Assembly: GCA_017512465.1 (NCBI GenBank)
Contig: JAFWGH010000079.1
Coordinates: 1-49,683, forward strand
Length of the DNA: 49,683 nt
Reading direction: 5' to 3'
Source of the DNA: Clostridia bacterium
GTDB taxonomy: Bacteria; Bacillota; Clostridia; Oscillospirales; Acutalibacteraceae
Below are positions 42,449 through 49,683 of the stretch, one piece after another (position 1 is the first letter of the stretch; each line of letters begins with the position of its first letter). A model generated the notes under the pieces. That model did not search any database. It worked only from the letters and a program-made list of their open reading frames with translations, and was not told where the DNA came from. The position numbers and the translations under genes are program-made.

Positions 42449-43303
42449 CTATTTGTCAAATAGTTTTCTTCTTGCGGTTGAGTTTTTCATCAATTGACGC
42501 ATGCCGTCCACATCTTCGGCAGCAATCATTATTTCAAGTCTTTCAAACTGTTCTCGAAACTCTTTCATTTGTTCGAGCAGTGCCACCTTATTCGCCACAA
42601 ACAGTTCCGACCACATCACATCATTGATTTTTGCAATGCGTGTTAAATCTCTAAATGAATCTCCCGTATATTTTTCCAAATGTTCTTTTGTATTACAGGT
42701 CATCAGTGTAATGGCGATACAGTGTGTAAGCTGCGAGACAAAGCCGATTATTTCATCATGCTTATCAATATCCATTTCCACCACGCGGTAAAAGCCTAAT
42801 ACCCAACCCAAATCGCGGCACAGCTCTATTGCTTCCTTGGTGTTTTTCTCTGTCGGCGTGACCAAATAGTTTGCACCGTTAAAGATTTTATCATCCGCAT
42901 TCTCCACGCCGGAAACTTCCTTGCCGCACATCGGGTGCGCCGGAATATACTCAACATCCTCACGCAAAAGCGCTTGCATTTCGCGCACAAAATCGCCCTT
43001 AATGCCGGTAACATCCGTAATCACGGTGCCCGGTTTAAAGTAAGATTGGTAGCTTTCTACCCACTCCTTAAAAATATGGGGATACAAGCCGAAAATCACC
43101 ACATCTGCCCAAGCGACTGCTTCGGGTGTCACCTCGGTGGTGCCCGCTTCTATCAGTCCGTGGGAGAGTGCATATTCCAGTGTATCGGCACTGTGGCAAA
43201 TAGCTCTTACATGATAATCCTTGCGCGTTAATGCCATGGCATATGAGCCGCCCAAGAGTCCCAAGCCTACAATTAATATGTTTTTATCTCGATTAAATGT
43301 CAT
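42449..43303 (-). CDS. tyrA: Prephenate dehydrogenase
   Basis: TyrA oxidatively decarboxylates prephenate to 4-hydroxyphenylpyruvate, the tyrosine branch. The 284-residue protein has the NAD-binding GLGLLGGSYAMAL at residues 13-25, the VTGIKGDFVREM segment and the AHPMCGKEVSGVENAD motif with the conserved His. No ACT domain is fused, as expected from the short length. The ATG start lies inside the end of aroA (11-base overlap, GAGG site); a longer TTG reading is less likely. Confidence 0.94.
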   Translation of the reverse strand: MTFNRDKNILIVGLGLLGGSYAMALTRKDYHVRAICHSADTLEYALSHGLIEAGTTEVTPEAVAWADVVIFGLYPHIFKEWVESYQSYFKPGTVITDVTGIKGDFVREMQALLREDVEYIPAHPMCGKEVSGVENADDKIFNGANYLVTPTEKNTKEAIELCRDLGWVLGFYRVVEMDIDKHDEIIGFVSQLTHCIAITLMTCNTKEHLEKYTGDSFRDLTRIAKINDVMWSELFVANKVALLEQMKEFREQFERLEIMIAAEDVDGMRQLMKNSTARRKLFDK

Positions 43304-44507
43304 ACTGTTCAACCTCAATTCCAAGCGCCTTTAATCTCTCAAAAAAGTCCGGCAGGCTCTTTTTGACCGCCTCGGCACCTTCTATTATGCCTCCCGTGCG
43401 TGTGGCGAGTACGCTTAAGCTCATCACAATGCGGTGGTCATTATGCCCGCACAAAACCGCATCCGGCTGATGAAAGTCTGCAGGATACACCACAATGCTG
43501 TTTTCATACACCGTAACGGAGGTGCCGAATTTTTTAAGCTCCTGCGCCATGGCGCTGCCTCTGTCGCTCTCTTTAATCTTCAAGCGCCTGGTATCATCAA
43601 ACACCGCGCCGTTTTTTGCCGCGGCAACCGCCATCAGTATCGGTCCCAAATCGGGACAATCTCCCAAATGAATGGTGGGCGTGCCGGCATCCAACATTTG
43701 CAAATAGCGCTCATAAGCTTTATCGCCTTGTAAAGAGTCGGCATCCAAGCCGCCAATGTCAATAGAGGAGCCGAGCGCATTGAGCGCCGCAAAAAAGGCG
43801 GCATTGGAATAATCGCCCTCTACCGCGGTTTCGCAAGGCGTATAGCTTTGATTACCCTTTACAGTGATGGTTTTTTCATCCGCCCACTTCACCTCTACAC
43901 CGAATTTTTTGAGTGCGCTAATGGTTAAATTGATATACGGGCGGCTCTCAATGGGCGGCAAAATAGATATTTTGCTATCGCTCTGTAACAGCGGCAGTGC
44001 AAAGAGCAAACCGCTGATAAACTGAGAAGAAATATTTCCCTTTACCTTATATTCTCCCGGTGTGAGCGTGCCGTTTAAATACAGTGAGCAAGTATCCTGC
44101 TCAAAGCGAATACCCTGCTCGCGGCAAATCTTTTGATACACATCAAGCGGGCGTTTAAACAGCCCTTGCTCACCGGTAAGCACCGCTTCCCCGCCGCCCA
44201 ATAAGCACAGCGGAACAAAAAAGCGCTGGGTACTGCCGCTCTCTCTGCACGGGAGCGGTACAGCGGCATCGGTGTGGACACTCCCCGTACCGATAACATG
44301 AACAGTTTCCCCGTCTCGATATACCTTTACGCCGATAGCACGCAGGCAGTCCACGGTTGCCGATACATCTTCCGACACATCAATACCGCGAATAATACTC
44401 TCACCTGCACAAAGACCGCTGCAAATCAAATAGCGGTGCGCCATGCTCTTAGAAGGCGGCGCGGTCATGCTGCCGGCGGCTTTACTTTGCCCAATCTTAA
44501 CTCTCAA
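43293..44507 (-). CDS. aroA: 3-phosphoshikimate 1-carboxyvinyltransferase (EPSP synthase)
   Basis: AroA adds an enolpyruvyl group from PEP to shikimate 3-phosphate. The 404-residue protein has APPSKSMAHRYLI near the N-terminus, RESGSTQRFF (usually SGTxxR; here Ser-Thr-Gln before Arg) near residue 90, GDYSNAAFF and DHRIVMSLSVLA near the C-terminus. The start is TTG, overlapping the stop of the aroE-aroK fusion (TTGA), with GGAAGG upstream; no ATG is available before the conserved region. The S-T-Q-R sequence may affect glyphosate sensitivity, which cannot be judged here. Confidence 0.94.
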   Translation of the reverse strand: MRVKIGQSKAAGSMTAPPSKSMAHRYLICSGLCAGESIIRGIDVSEDVSATVDCLRAIGVKVYRDGETVHVIGTGSVHTDAAVPLPCRESGSTQRFFVPLCLLGGGEAVLTGEQGLFKRPLDVYQKICREQGIRFEQDTCSLYLNGTLTPGEYKVKGNISSQFISGLLFALPLLQSDSKISILPPIESRPYINLTISALKKFGVEVKWADEKTITVKGNQSYTPCETAVEGDYSNAAFFAALNALGSSIDIGGLDADSLQGDKAYERYLQMLDAGTPTIHLGDCPDLGPILMAVAAAKNGAVFDDTRRLKIKESDRGSAMAQELKKFGTSVTVYENSIVVYPADFHQPDAVLCGHNDHRIVMSLSVLATRTGGIIEGAEAVKKSLPDFFERLKALGIEVEQYDI

Positions 44508-45745
44508 TCTGAAAAATCCTTCCCGATAGATGCTGCCACACCGGCGGCATCCGTACTCACTTGTATTTCTGTATCGGCGCTTGAAAGATAAATTTCATAG
44601 CGCTCATCAAATCGCTTTTGCAGTGCTTGTCTATCAGTCGCCAGCGGTCTGTCCGCTGTCGGAACAATGTCTTCGATACGGCGGTTTAAAAAGTGGATTT
44701 TACCGTTGCGCTTTAAGCGCTGCACATTTTCGCACTTTAATACTGCGCCGCCGCCGAGTGCAATCACAAGACCCTGCTCACCACTTAAAGAAGCAATCAC
44801 TTCACTTTCCAATCGGCGAAAATGCACTTCTCCATACTTTGTAAAGATATCACTAATGCTCATTCCCGCCTGCTTTACTATGAGTGCATCCGTATCCACA
44901 AAACTGCGCGCAAGCTGTGCGGCAAGCAATGTACCGACCGTGCTTTTACCGCTGCCGGGCATGCCCGAGAGCACAATGTTTGTTTTCTCATTTAAAAGCT
45001 TTTGGTAGAGTGTATCAAACACAGCCGCATCATAGTTTGTTCCGGTAAATAATTGCCGTGCATAAACCGCTTGTGCCACAAGCATGTATAAACCGCCTGA
45101 GGCGACAAGTCCGCGTTTTTTTGCCGCTAATACCAAATCGGTGCGCAGCGGGTTATAGACCGCATCAAACACCGCTTCAAGCTGCGGAAGTTTTGAGATA
45201 TCCGCCGGTGTTCCCTCTATGTGCGGGTACATGCCGACAGGTGTGGTATTCATTAACACCTGCGCATCGGCATGTGCGGCATAGAGCTGTGCATAAGTAA
45301 TACAATCCTCTTTCTGCGCTCGGCTGACTCGGTATACAGTTGCCGCTCCCATATTTGTCGCCGCCTGTTTTGCGGTTAAAGAAGTGCCGCCGCTGCCGAG
45401 AATGATAACCTTTTTACCGCCAAGCGAAACGCCGTTTTTTTCTATAAGCGCTTTTAAGCCGAGATAATCGGTATTGTAGCCGAAGAGCTTCCCGCCGCGA
45501 TTAACCACTGTATTGACAGCGCCGATATTTGCCGCCGCTGTGTCGATTTCATCCAAAAGCGGCATAACACTTTGCTTATATGGAATGGTTACATTCACAC
45601 CGAGAAAGTCTTTTTGTGCAAAAAAAGACTGCAGTTGCTCTTTAGTGAGTTCTATTAATGCATAACTATCATCCGCAAGCTGCTCGTGGATAGTTTTGGA
45701 AAAACTGTGCGTGAGTTTTTCGCCGATAAGTCCGTATTTCATCAT
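44504..45745 (-). CDS. aroE-aroK: Bifunctional shikimate dehydrogenase / shikimate kinase (AroE-AroK fusion)
   Basis: Residues 1 to about 255 are shikimate dehydrogenase: SFSKTIHEQL, the catalytic Lys in GVNVTIPYKQ, NTDYLGL and the NADP-binding GSGGTS. Residues from about 258 to 413 are shikimate kinase: Walker A GMPGSGKST near 262, VDTDALI, RRLESEVI and GGGAVL. The fusion catalyses two successive steps, dehydroshikimate to shikimate to shikimate 3-phosphate. The frame is continuous across the joint (KLLNEKTNIVLSG), so it is a genuine fusion and not a frameshift. It starts 48 bases after aroC. Confidence 0.95.
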   Translation of the reverse strand: MMKYGLIGEKLTHSFSKTIHEQLADDSYALIELTKEQLQSFFAQKDFLGVNVTIPYKQSVMPLLDEIDTAAANIGAVNTVVNRGGKLFGYNTDYLGLKALIEKNGVSLGGKKVIILGSGGTSLTAKQAATNMGAATVYRVSRAQKEDCITYAQLYAAHADAQVLMNTTPVGMYPHIEGTPADISKLPQLEAVFDAVYNPLRTDLVLAAKKRGLVASGGLYMLVAQAVYARQLFTGTNYDAAVFDTLYQKLLNEKTNIVLSGMPGSGKSTVGTLLAAQLARSFVDTDALIVKQAGMSISDIFTKYGEVHFRRLESEVIASLSGEQGLVIALGGGAVLKCENVQRLKRNGKIHFLNRRIEDIVPTADRPLATDRQALQKRFDERYEIYLSSADTEIQVSTDAAGVAASIGKDFSD

Positions 45746-45793
45746 CTTTATTAACTATGTGCAGTGCGGATTGCCCGCCTGCATGTTTTTATT

Positions 45794-46885
45794 TTACATT
45801 GCTAAAAAGTCTGTACCGAAGCGCAGTGCCAGCATATCGCAAAGCGTTAAAGCCGTTAATGCATCCTGCACCGCTTTTGCCCTGTGCACAATCGCCGGGT
45901 CATGCCTGCCTTTAATGGTAAAGCGTATTTTTTCGCCGGTTTTCAAATTCACACTCTGCTGTTCTTTAAAGATAGACGGTGTGGGTTTCACCGCAGTTCT
46001 GAAAAGAATAGGCATGCCGTTGCTGATACCGCCGTTAATGCCGCCGTTATTGTTGGTTGCGGTAACGACCTTTCCGTTTTCCACATCCAAAGCATCATTG
46101 ACCTTTGAGCCTAAGGATTTTGCAATCTCAAAGCCCATACCGAACTCAATGCCTTTCACGGCGGGAATGGAAAACATGGCATGAGAGAGCGCACTCTCCA
46201 GCGAATCAAAAAACGGTTCGCCCACGCCTGCCGGCATGCCGATAACGGCAGTTTCCAAAATACCGCCGACACTGTCGCCAACCGCTGCCGCTTTTTCGAT
46301 AATCTGCTGTACCTGCGCACTGACACCCGCATTGAGTATGGGCATTGGCGCCGATTCCAAAAAAGCAATATTGCTCGCATAATCATGAAAAGCATCATCG
46401 CGCACGGTCGCACATTCCAAAATATGTGTGCCGATGTATATACCCTTTTTCTTCAGTGCCGAAAGTGCGAGAGCGCCCGCCGCAACAATCGGTGCGGTGA
46501 GCCTGCCCGAAAAATGACCGCCGCCGCGGTAATCCTCAAACCCGTGATACTTACAATGCGCTGTATAATCCGCATGCGAAGGGCGCGCAAACAGGCGATT
46601 TTCATTATAATCGGAGGATTTTTGCGCACTGTTTTCAATTAAAAAGGTAATCGGTGTACCGGTGGTTTTTCCATTAAACACGCCCGAGAGAATCTGCACT
46701 TTGTCCTTCTCGCGACGCTTGGTGGAAATACTGTCCAACCCCTGGCGCAGCTGCATTTGAGAGGCAATAAAACCTTCATCCACTGCAATGCCGGGGGCAA
46801 AACCATCCAGCACGGCACCGACTGCGCTGCCGTGGCTTTCACCGAAAAGGGTGATATTGATACTGTTTCCGAAGCTGTTTTTCAT
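45794..46885 (-). CDS. aroC: Chorismate synthase
   Basis: AroC converts EPSP to chorismate using reduced FMN. The 363-residue protein has the FGESHGSAVGAVLDG motif near the N-terminus, YRGGGHFSGRLTAPIVAAGA, and the RHDPAIVHRAKAVQDA motif at the C-terminus. The start overlaps the aroB stop (TAATG), so the two are translationally coupled. Confidence 0.96.
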   Translation of the reverse strand: MKNSFGNSINITLFGESHGSAVGAVLDGFAPGIAVDEGFIASQMQLRQGLDSISTKRREKDKVQILSGVFNGKTTGTPITFLIENSAQKSSDYNENRLFARPSHADYTAHCKYHGFEDYRGGGHFSGRLTAPIVAAGALALSALKKKGIYIGTHILECATVRDDAFHDYASNIAFLESAPMPILNAGVSAQVQQIIEKAAAVGDSVGGILETAVIGMPAGVGEPFFDSLESALSHAMFSIPAVKGIEFGMGFEIAKSLGSKVNDALDVENGKVVTATNNNGGINGGISNGMPILFRTAVKPTPSIFKEQQSVNLKTGEKIRFTIKGRHDPAIVHRAKAVQDALTALTLCDMLALRFGTDFLAM

Positions 46886-47883
46886 TAAAAGTTTTCCTCT
46901 ACTGTTTTTCTAAAATCATTCACGGATGTCTGCCTTATTTCGAATGTACCGATTTCCGGTACATACACGGTGTGCAGCACATCGCCTTCCAGCTTTTTAT
47001 CATGCTCCAATGCGCGCATAATATCTGCCGCGCGGGCATCACTTTTTAGCGGCAAGGCGTATTTTTGCAACACCTTTTCGAGCCTTTCTCTCACAGCTCG
47101 CGCACACATCGGCAGCATGCCGAGCGCAACACATTCGCCGTGATATAAGGCACCGCCGGCTTCTATGCCATGCCCAATCGTGTGCCCGAAGTTGAGCACA
47201 CGGCGCAGTCCCTTTTCCTTTTCATCTTCTTCAACCACATGCGCTTTGATACGCACACTGCGGGCTATAATTTCATCAATATGTTCATATGGTGCACTGC
47301 TTTCAATCAGCTCAAACAAATCCTTATCAAAGCACAGTGCCATTTTTATCGCTTCCGCCATACCGCATGCACGCTGCCGCGCATCTAAGGTTTCGAGTAC
47401 AGAGGAATCAATCAACACCTTTTTCGGCTGATAAAATGCGCCGACAATATTCTTGACACCGCCGAGATTAAGCGCGGTTTTACCGCCGACCGATGAATCT
47501 ACTTGGGATAAAAGCGTGGTGGGAATATTATAAAAATCAATCCCCCGCATAAAGCTTGCCGCCGCAAAGCCGGCAAGGTCACCCACAACACCGCCGCCGA
47601 CTGCCACAACCGCATCCGCGCGGGTAAAATGCTCCGCAAGCATCGTGGTGAGTAAGCTCTCCCAAACCGAAATGCTTTTACTGCTCTCCCCTGCTTTTAC
47701 CGTGACACAAACCGCGCTATCGCATAAGCGGGCAATAGTCCGGGCATAAGCCTCGGGTACGCCTTCATCGGTAACAATCAAGACCTTGCGCTTTAAATCA
47801 AGGTGCTTGTCCGCCTCGGATAAAACGCCTTTTTGTATGATGATATCATAAGGATTTTGTTTTAGATTTACGCGAATATTCAT
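46885..47883 (-). CDS. aroB: 3-dehydroquinate synthase
   Basis: AroB cyclises DAHP to 3-dehydroquinate with NAD+ and a divalent metal. The 332-residue protein, slightly short for the family, has AVGGGVVGDLAGFAAASFMRGI, IPTTLLSQVDSSVGGKTALN, the metal ligands in NFGHTIGHGIEA and a later histidine segment (YHGECVALGM). It starts 11 bases after pheA. The next enzyme of the pathway, dehydroquinate dehydratase, is not encoded in the cluster. Confidence 0.95.
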   Translation of the reverse strand: MNIRVNLKQNPYDIIIQKGVLSEADKHLDLKRKVLIVTDEGVPEAYARTIARLCDSAVCVTVKAGESSKSISVWESLLTTMLAEHFTRADAVVAVGGGVVGDLAGFAAASFMRGIDFYNIPTTLLSQVDSSVGGKTALNLGGVKNIVGAFYQPKKVLIDSSVLETLDARQRACGMAEAIKMALCFDKDLFELIESSAPYEHIDEIIARSVRIKAHVVEEDEKEKGLRRVLNFGHTIGHGIEAGGALYHGECVALGMLPMCARAVRERLEKVLQKYALPLKSDARAADIMRALEHDKKLEGDVLHTVYVPEIGTFEIRQTSVNDFRKTVEENF

Positions 47884-47894
47884 ATACTTCCTTT

Positions 47895-48992
47895 TTATTC
47901 ACTCAACTGTTTAATGTCTTTAAACGAGCCAATCAATTCTATCTTATTGCAATACTTGTTTAGTTCTTTTAACATCTGCTGTCCCTTTTCGGAATAGATA
48001 TCGCCGACAGCCTCCACAAAAAAGTAATATTGCCATGAAACCTGTGCCAGCGGTCTCGAGCGCAGTACCTGCATATTAAAGCCGCTCCCGGAAATCACAT
48101 TAATCGCCTTTGCCAAAGAACCGGTTTCATCCGCCACGGTAAACATCATAATAAAATGGTCGCCCTTGTGGTTTTTGCGGATATTCCTGCTTCTCGAAAG
48201 CACTGCAAAGCGTGTGGTATTGCGGTCGGAGGCATTGATATCATGGTCGAGAATTTGCAGTCCGTACAGTTTTGCCGTTTCTTTAGAGGCTATTGCCGCT
48301 GTAGAAATATCGCCTGCTTCGGCAACCGCTTTTGCCGCCATGGCGGTATTTTCATAGTTTTGCTTTGCAAAGCCGTGTTCCTTAATATATTTGTGACATT
48401 GGGCGAGCGCTTGCGGATGTGAAATAACGGTTTTGATATCGCTCATCTGCGCGCCCTTCACACCGATAAGATTATGAATCACGCCCAAATCATAGACACC
48501 GTTAACATACAAGGAGCCGCCAAAGAGCAAATCCATCACCTGACCGACATCACCGGCATAGGAGTTTTCAATCGGCAGCACGACTACATCACACTCGCCG
48601 CTTTCGCACGCTTCATATGCCGAGCGAAAGTCACCGAAAGCACTTAATGCCGCATCCGGAAAAATGCGCCTTGCCGCAATTTGCGCAAATGCGCCCTCTA
48701 CCCCGCAATACGCCACCTTCATTCCATGCATTAAGCGGTGCTGATAGTTTTTGGAGATTTGCATATTGCTTTTAATAAAGTTTACATAAAACTCACGCAA
48801 CACATCATCCGCAACATAGGCGCTGTTTTTGGCAATCACATCTTTTTCACGGCTGCCGTCTTCTATCGGCAAGCCGTTTTCAATCTTATAGGCGCAAATT
48901 TCCTCAACCGCCTTCATGCGCTGCTCAAACAGCTCTGCCATCTGCTTATCAATCGTGTTGATGGTATCTCTCGCTTCCTTTAACTGATTCAT
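47895..48992 (-). CDS. pheA: Bifunctional chorismate mutase / prephenate dehydratase (P-protein)
   Basis: PheA makes prephenate from chorismate and phenylpyruvate from prephenate. Residues 1-85 are the AroQ-type mutase (ARDTINTIDKQMAELFEQRM), about 92-270 the dehydratase (VAYCGVEGAFAQIAA, the NTTRFAVL motif with the catalytic Thr), and from about 282 an ACT domain with the SRP motif (VLRSRPLAQVSWQYYFF) that binds Phe for feedback control. I place the start at the ATG after AAAGGGG, giving 365 residues; an upstream extension of 32 codons is untranslated leader. It heads the aromatic operon. Confidence 0.95.
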   Translation of the reverse strand: MNQLKEARDTINTIDKQMAELFEQRMKAVEEICAYKIENGLPIEDGSREKDVIAKNSAYVADDVLREFYVNFIKSNMQISKNYQHRLMHGMKVAYCGVEGAFAQIAARRIFPDAALSAFGDFRSAYEACESGECDVVVLPIENSYAGDVGQVMDLLFGGSLYVNGVYDLGVIHNLIGVKGAQMSDIKTVISHPQALAQCHKYIKEHGFAKQNYENTAMAAKAVAEAGDISTAAIASKETAKLYGLQILDHDINASDRNTTRFAVLSRSRNIRKNHKGDHFIMMFTVADETGSLAKAINVISGSGFNMQVLRSRPLAQVSWQYYFFVEAVGDIYSEKGQQMLKELNKYCNKIELIGSFKDIKQLSE

Positions 48993-49234
48993 ACTAACCC
49001 CTTTTCGCCTGCGGTATACTGCCGGTGCAGCACCCGAAAGCTTTTTTACTCTGCTATGCCGCTTTAAACACTTTGATTCTCCCGACACATATCGGCATTA
49101 ATACTCACAGAGTTATTAGAAATATATACTATTAAAGTATAAATACATTATAAATAGCTTGCTTTTTATCTCTTGCCCGCACATCTTAAAACGCGCAGAA
49201 AAAGCAAAGCAAAAAAGTTATCACTGTTAACTTA
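48993..49234 (-). promoter_or_regulatory. Long structured leader of the aromatic operon, with a possible Phe-rich peptide
   Basis: About 240 bases separate the predicted transcript start from pheA. A GTG codon at 49222-49224 opens a 12-codon frame, MITFLLCFFCAF, with four Phe codons. The Phe-codon stretch can pair with AAAAAGCAAGC shortly downstream. Further on, ACTCTG...ATGCCG (49093-49113) pairs with CGGCAT...CAGAGT (49048-49061). I see no T-box motif and no clear U-rich terminator, and the peptide has no good ribosome binding site. Attenuation is therefore possible but unproven, and T-rich DNA gives Phe codons easily. Confidence 0.4.
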
Positions 49235-49240
49235 TTTTCT

Positions 49241-49268
49241 ATTATACACTATTTTTAAGGATTGTCAA
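49241..49268 (-). promoter_or_regulatory. Promoter of the aromatic amino acid operon
   Basis: Perfect TTGACA and TATAAT, 16 bases apart, on the minus strand, immediately after a terminator hairpin. Confidence 0.8.
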
Positions 49269-49279
49269 CAAAAAAAATA

Positions 49280-49305
49280 GCAGGTGCGCAAGTTTACGCA
49301 CCTGC
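49280..49305 (-). terminator. Terminator upstream of the aromatic operon promoter
   Basis: 9-bp stem GCAGGTGCG/CGCACCTGC with an 8-base loop, followed on the minus strand by TA and T8. It insulates the aromatic operon from the gene to its right. Confidence 0.85.
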
Positions 49306-49392
49306 ATTATAGCGAAAAAACACCCGAAGACACGACAATGTTTATTGCCAAAATAACACAAACAGTTTCGACAATTCACAACACTCCAAAAA

Positions 49393-49422
49393 AATTGGCT
49401 GCCTCAAATGAGACAGCCAATT
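49393..49422 (-). terminator. First terminator after the dockerin-like gene
   Basis: AATTGGCTG-C-CTC pairs with GAG-A-CAGCCAATT around AAAT (one mismatch), then T7 on the minus strand. Between it and the next terminator I see nothing gene-like. Confidence 0.85.
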
Positions 49423-49447
49423 GTATATTAAGCTTTATTCATTCCAA

Positions 49448-49683
49448 TTAGATTGCACTTGCCAAAGCGATAACTGCTGCAACATCTACATCTGCACCGC
49501 CGCACTTAGCAGCTGCGATTTGATATGCAGTGAAGCCATCGGTAGAAACTGCCATCTTCTTAGCGAGTCTGATATCTGCAATAGAAACCTGACCATCGCC
49601 ATTGATGTCGCCGTAAACAACAACATACTTTGTCAATTTCACTTCGCCGCCCTGTACAAGCTCAACCTTTGTACCGGTACCGA
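49448..49683 (-). CDS. C-terminal end of a secreted protein with a dockerin-like module (partial)
   Basis: Only the last 77 or so residues lie inside the window; the reading frame is open to the edge, so the gene is cut by the window. The end holds YGDINGDGQVSIADIRLAKK, a calcium-binding dockerin repeat (D-x-N-x-D-G-x-V-x-x-x-D). A second helix-loop follows in which the loop has become AAKCGGADVDVAAVIALASAI, with most calcium ligands lost. Dockerins anchor enzymes to cohesin scaffolds or mediate internal folding; related modules at the C-termini of surface proteins in Oscillospiraceae are frequent. The catalytic part is out of view. Confidence 0.8.
   Translation of the reverse strand, partial: GTGTKVELVQGGEVKLTKYVVVYGDINGDGQVSIADIRLAKKMAVSTDGFTAYQIAAAKCGGADVDVAAVIALASAI

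Noticed and set aside
48993-49234. T-box ahead of the aromatic operon
   Set aside because: There is no UGGNACCGCG sequence in the leader.

Overview
The window looks like a chromosomal segment of an anaerobic, low-to-mid GC Firmicute, most likely a gut or rumen Clostridia of the Oscillospiraceae/Ruminococcaceae type. I infer this from a dockerin-like C-terminus at the right edge, secreted FN3-SGNH esterases, a large secreted protein with cysteine-rich repeats, a T-box leader, the Firmicutes-type GalT, the PyrK/PyrD-B pair, ferredoxin-dependent 2-oxoacid oxidoreductase genes and a two-gene SUF system. No rRNA, tRNA or CRISPR array was seen.

Layout. 1-6.1 kb: a three-hairpin segment, a membrane-anchored unknown protein, mltG, a small ribbon-helix-helix gene, an IS3-family element that split a terminator hairpin, an FN3-SGNH esterase and an odd metallophosphoesterase. 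6.1-14.6 kb: a PBP5-like protein whose nucleophile position is Thr, a galactose-type operon (GPH symporter, membrane protein, galT, second FN3-SGNH esterase) on the minus strand, an amidohydrolase and tdk. 14.6-18.2 kb: a secreted protein of about 1100 aa behind a promoter region with three TTAAC-N3-GTTAA palindromes. 18.2-24.9 kb: a minus-strand operon opening with a consensus promoter and a T-box leader (best specifier reading UUC, Phe), then an HTH-cupin-acyl-CoA synthetase fusion, an inserted four-helix-bundle cassette, a P-loop ATPase and the four subunits of a 2-oxoacid:ferredoxin oxidoreductase. 24.9-27.7 kb: solute-binding lipoprotein, VanZ-like protein and amidohydrolase, overlapping end to end.

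28-37.9 kb: a complete plus-strand pyrimidine operon, pyrC-carA-carB-pyrK-pyrD-pyrF-pyrE-pyrB-pyrI, with an attenuator-like switch in its leader. It covers every step from bicarbonate and glutamine to UMP. 37.9-40.8 kb: repeat-rich spacer, a minimal SUF pair (sufC, sufB-like) and a pyridoxal kinase gene. 40.9-49.2 kb: a minus-strand aromatic amino acid operon, pheA-aroB-aroC-aroE/K fusion-aroA-tyrA-(four-helix-bundle cassette)-aroF. It gives all steps from DAHP to prephenate, phenylpyruvate and hydroxyphenylpyruvate except 3-dehydroquinate dehydratase. The right edge holds the 3' end of a dockerin-like gene.

The most interesting pattern is a pair of cassettes of about 0.5 kb. Each carries a four-helix-bundle (S23/Avd-like) gene, is bounded by inverted arrays of about four heptamers, and sits five bases after a stop codon inside an operon in the same orientation as the operon. 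Related heptamer arrays without a gene lie after pyrI. The second point is that a Phe-type T-box controlling an acyl-CoA synthetase plus a 2-oxoacid:ferredoxin oxidoreductase suggests reductive carboxylation of an aryl acid (phenylacetate to phenylpyruvate), next to the de novo aromatic pathway in the same window.
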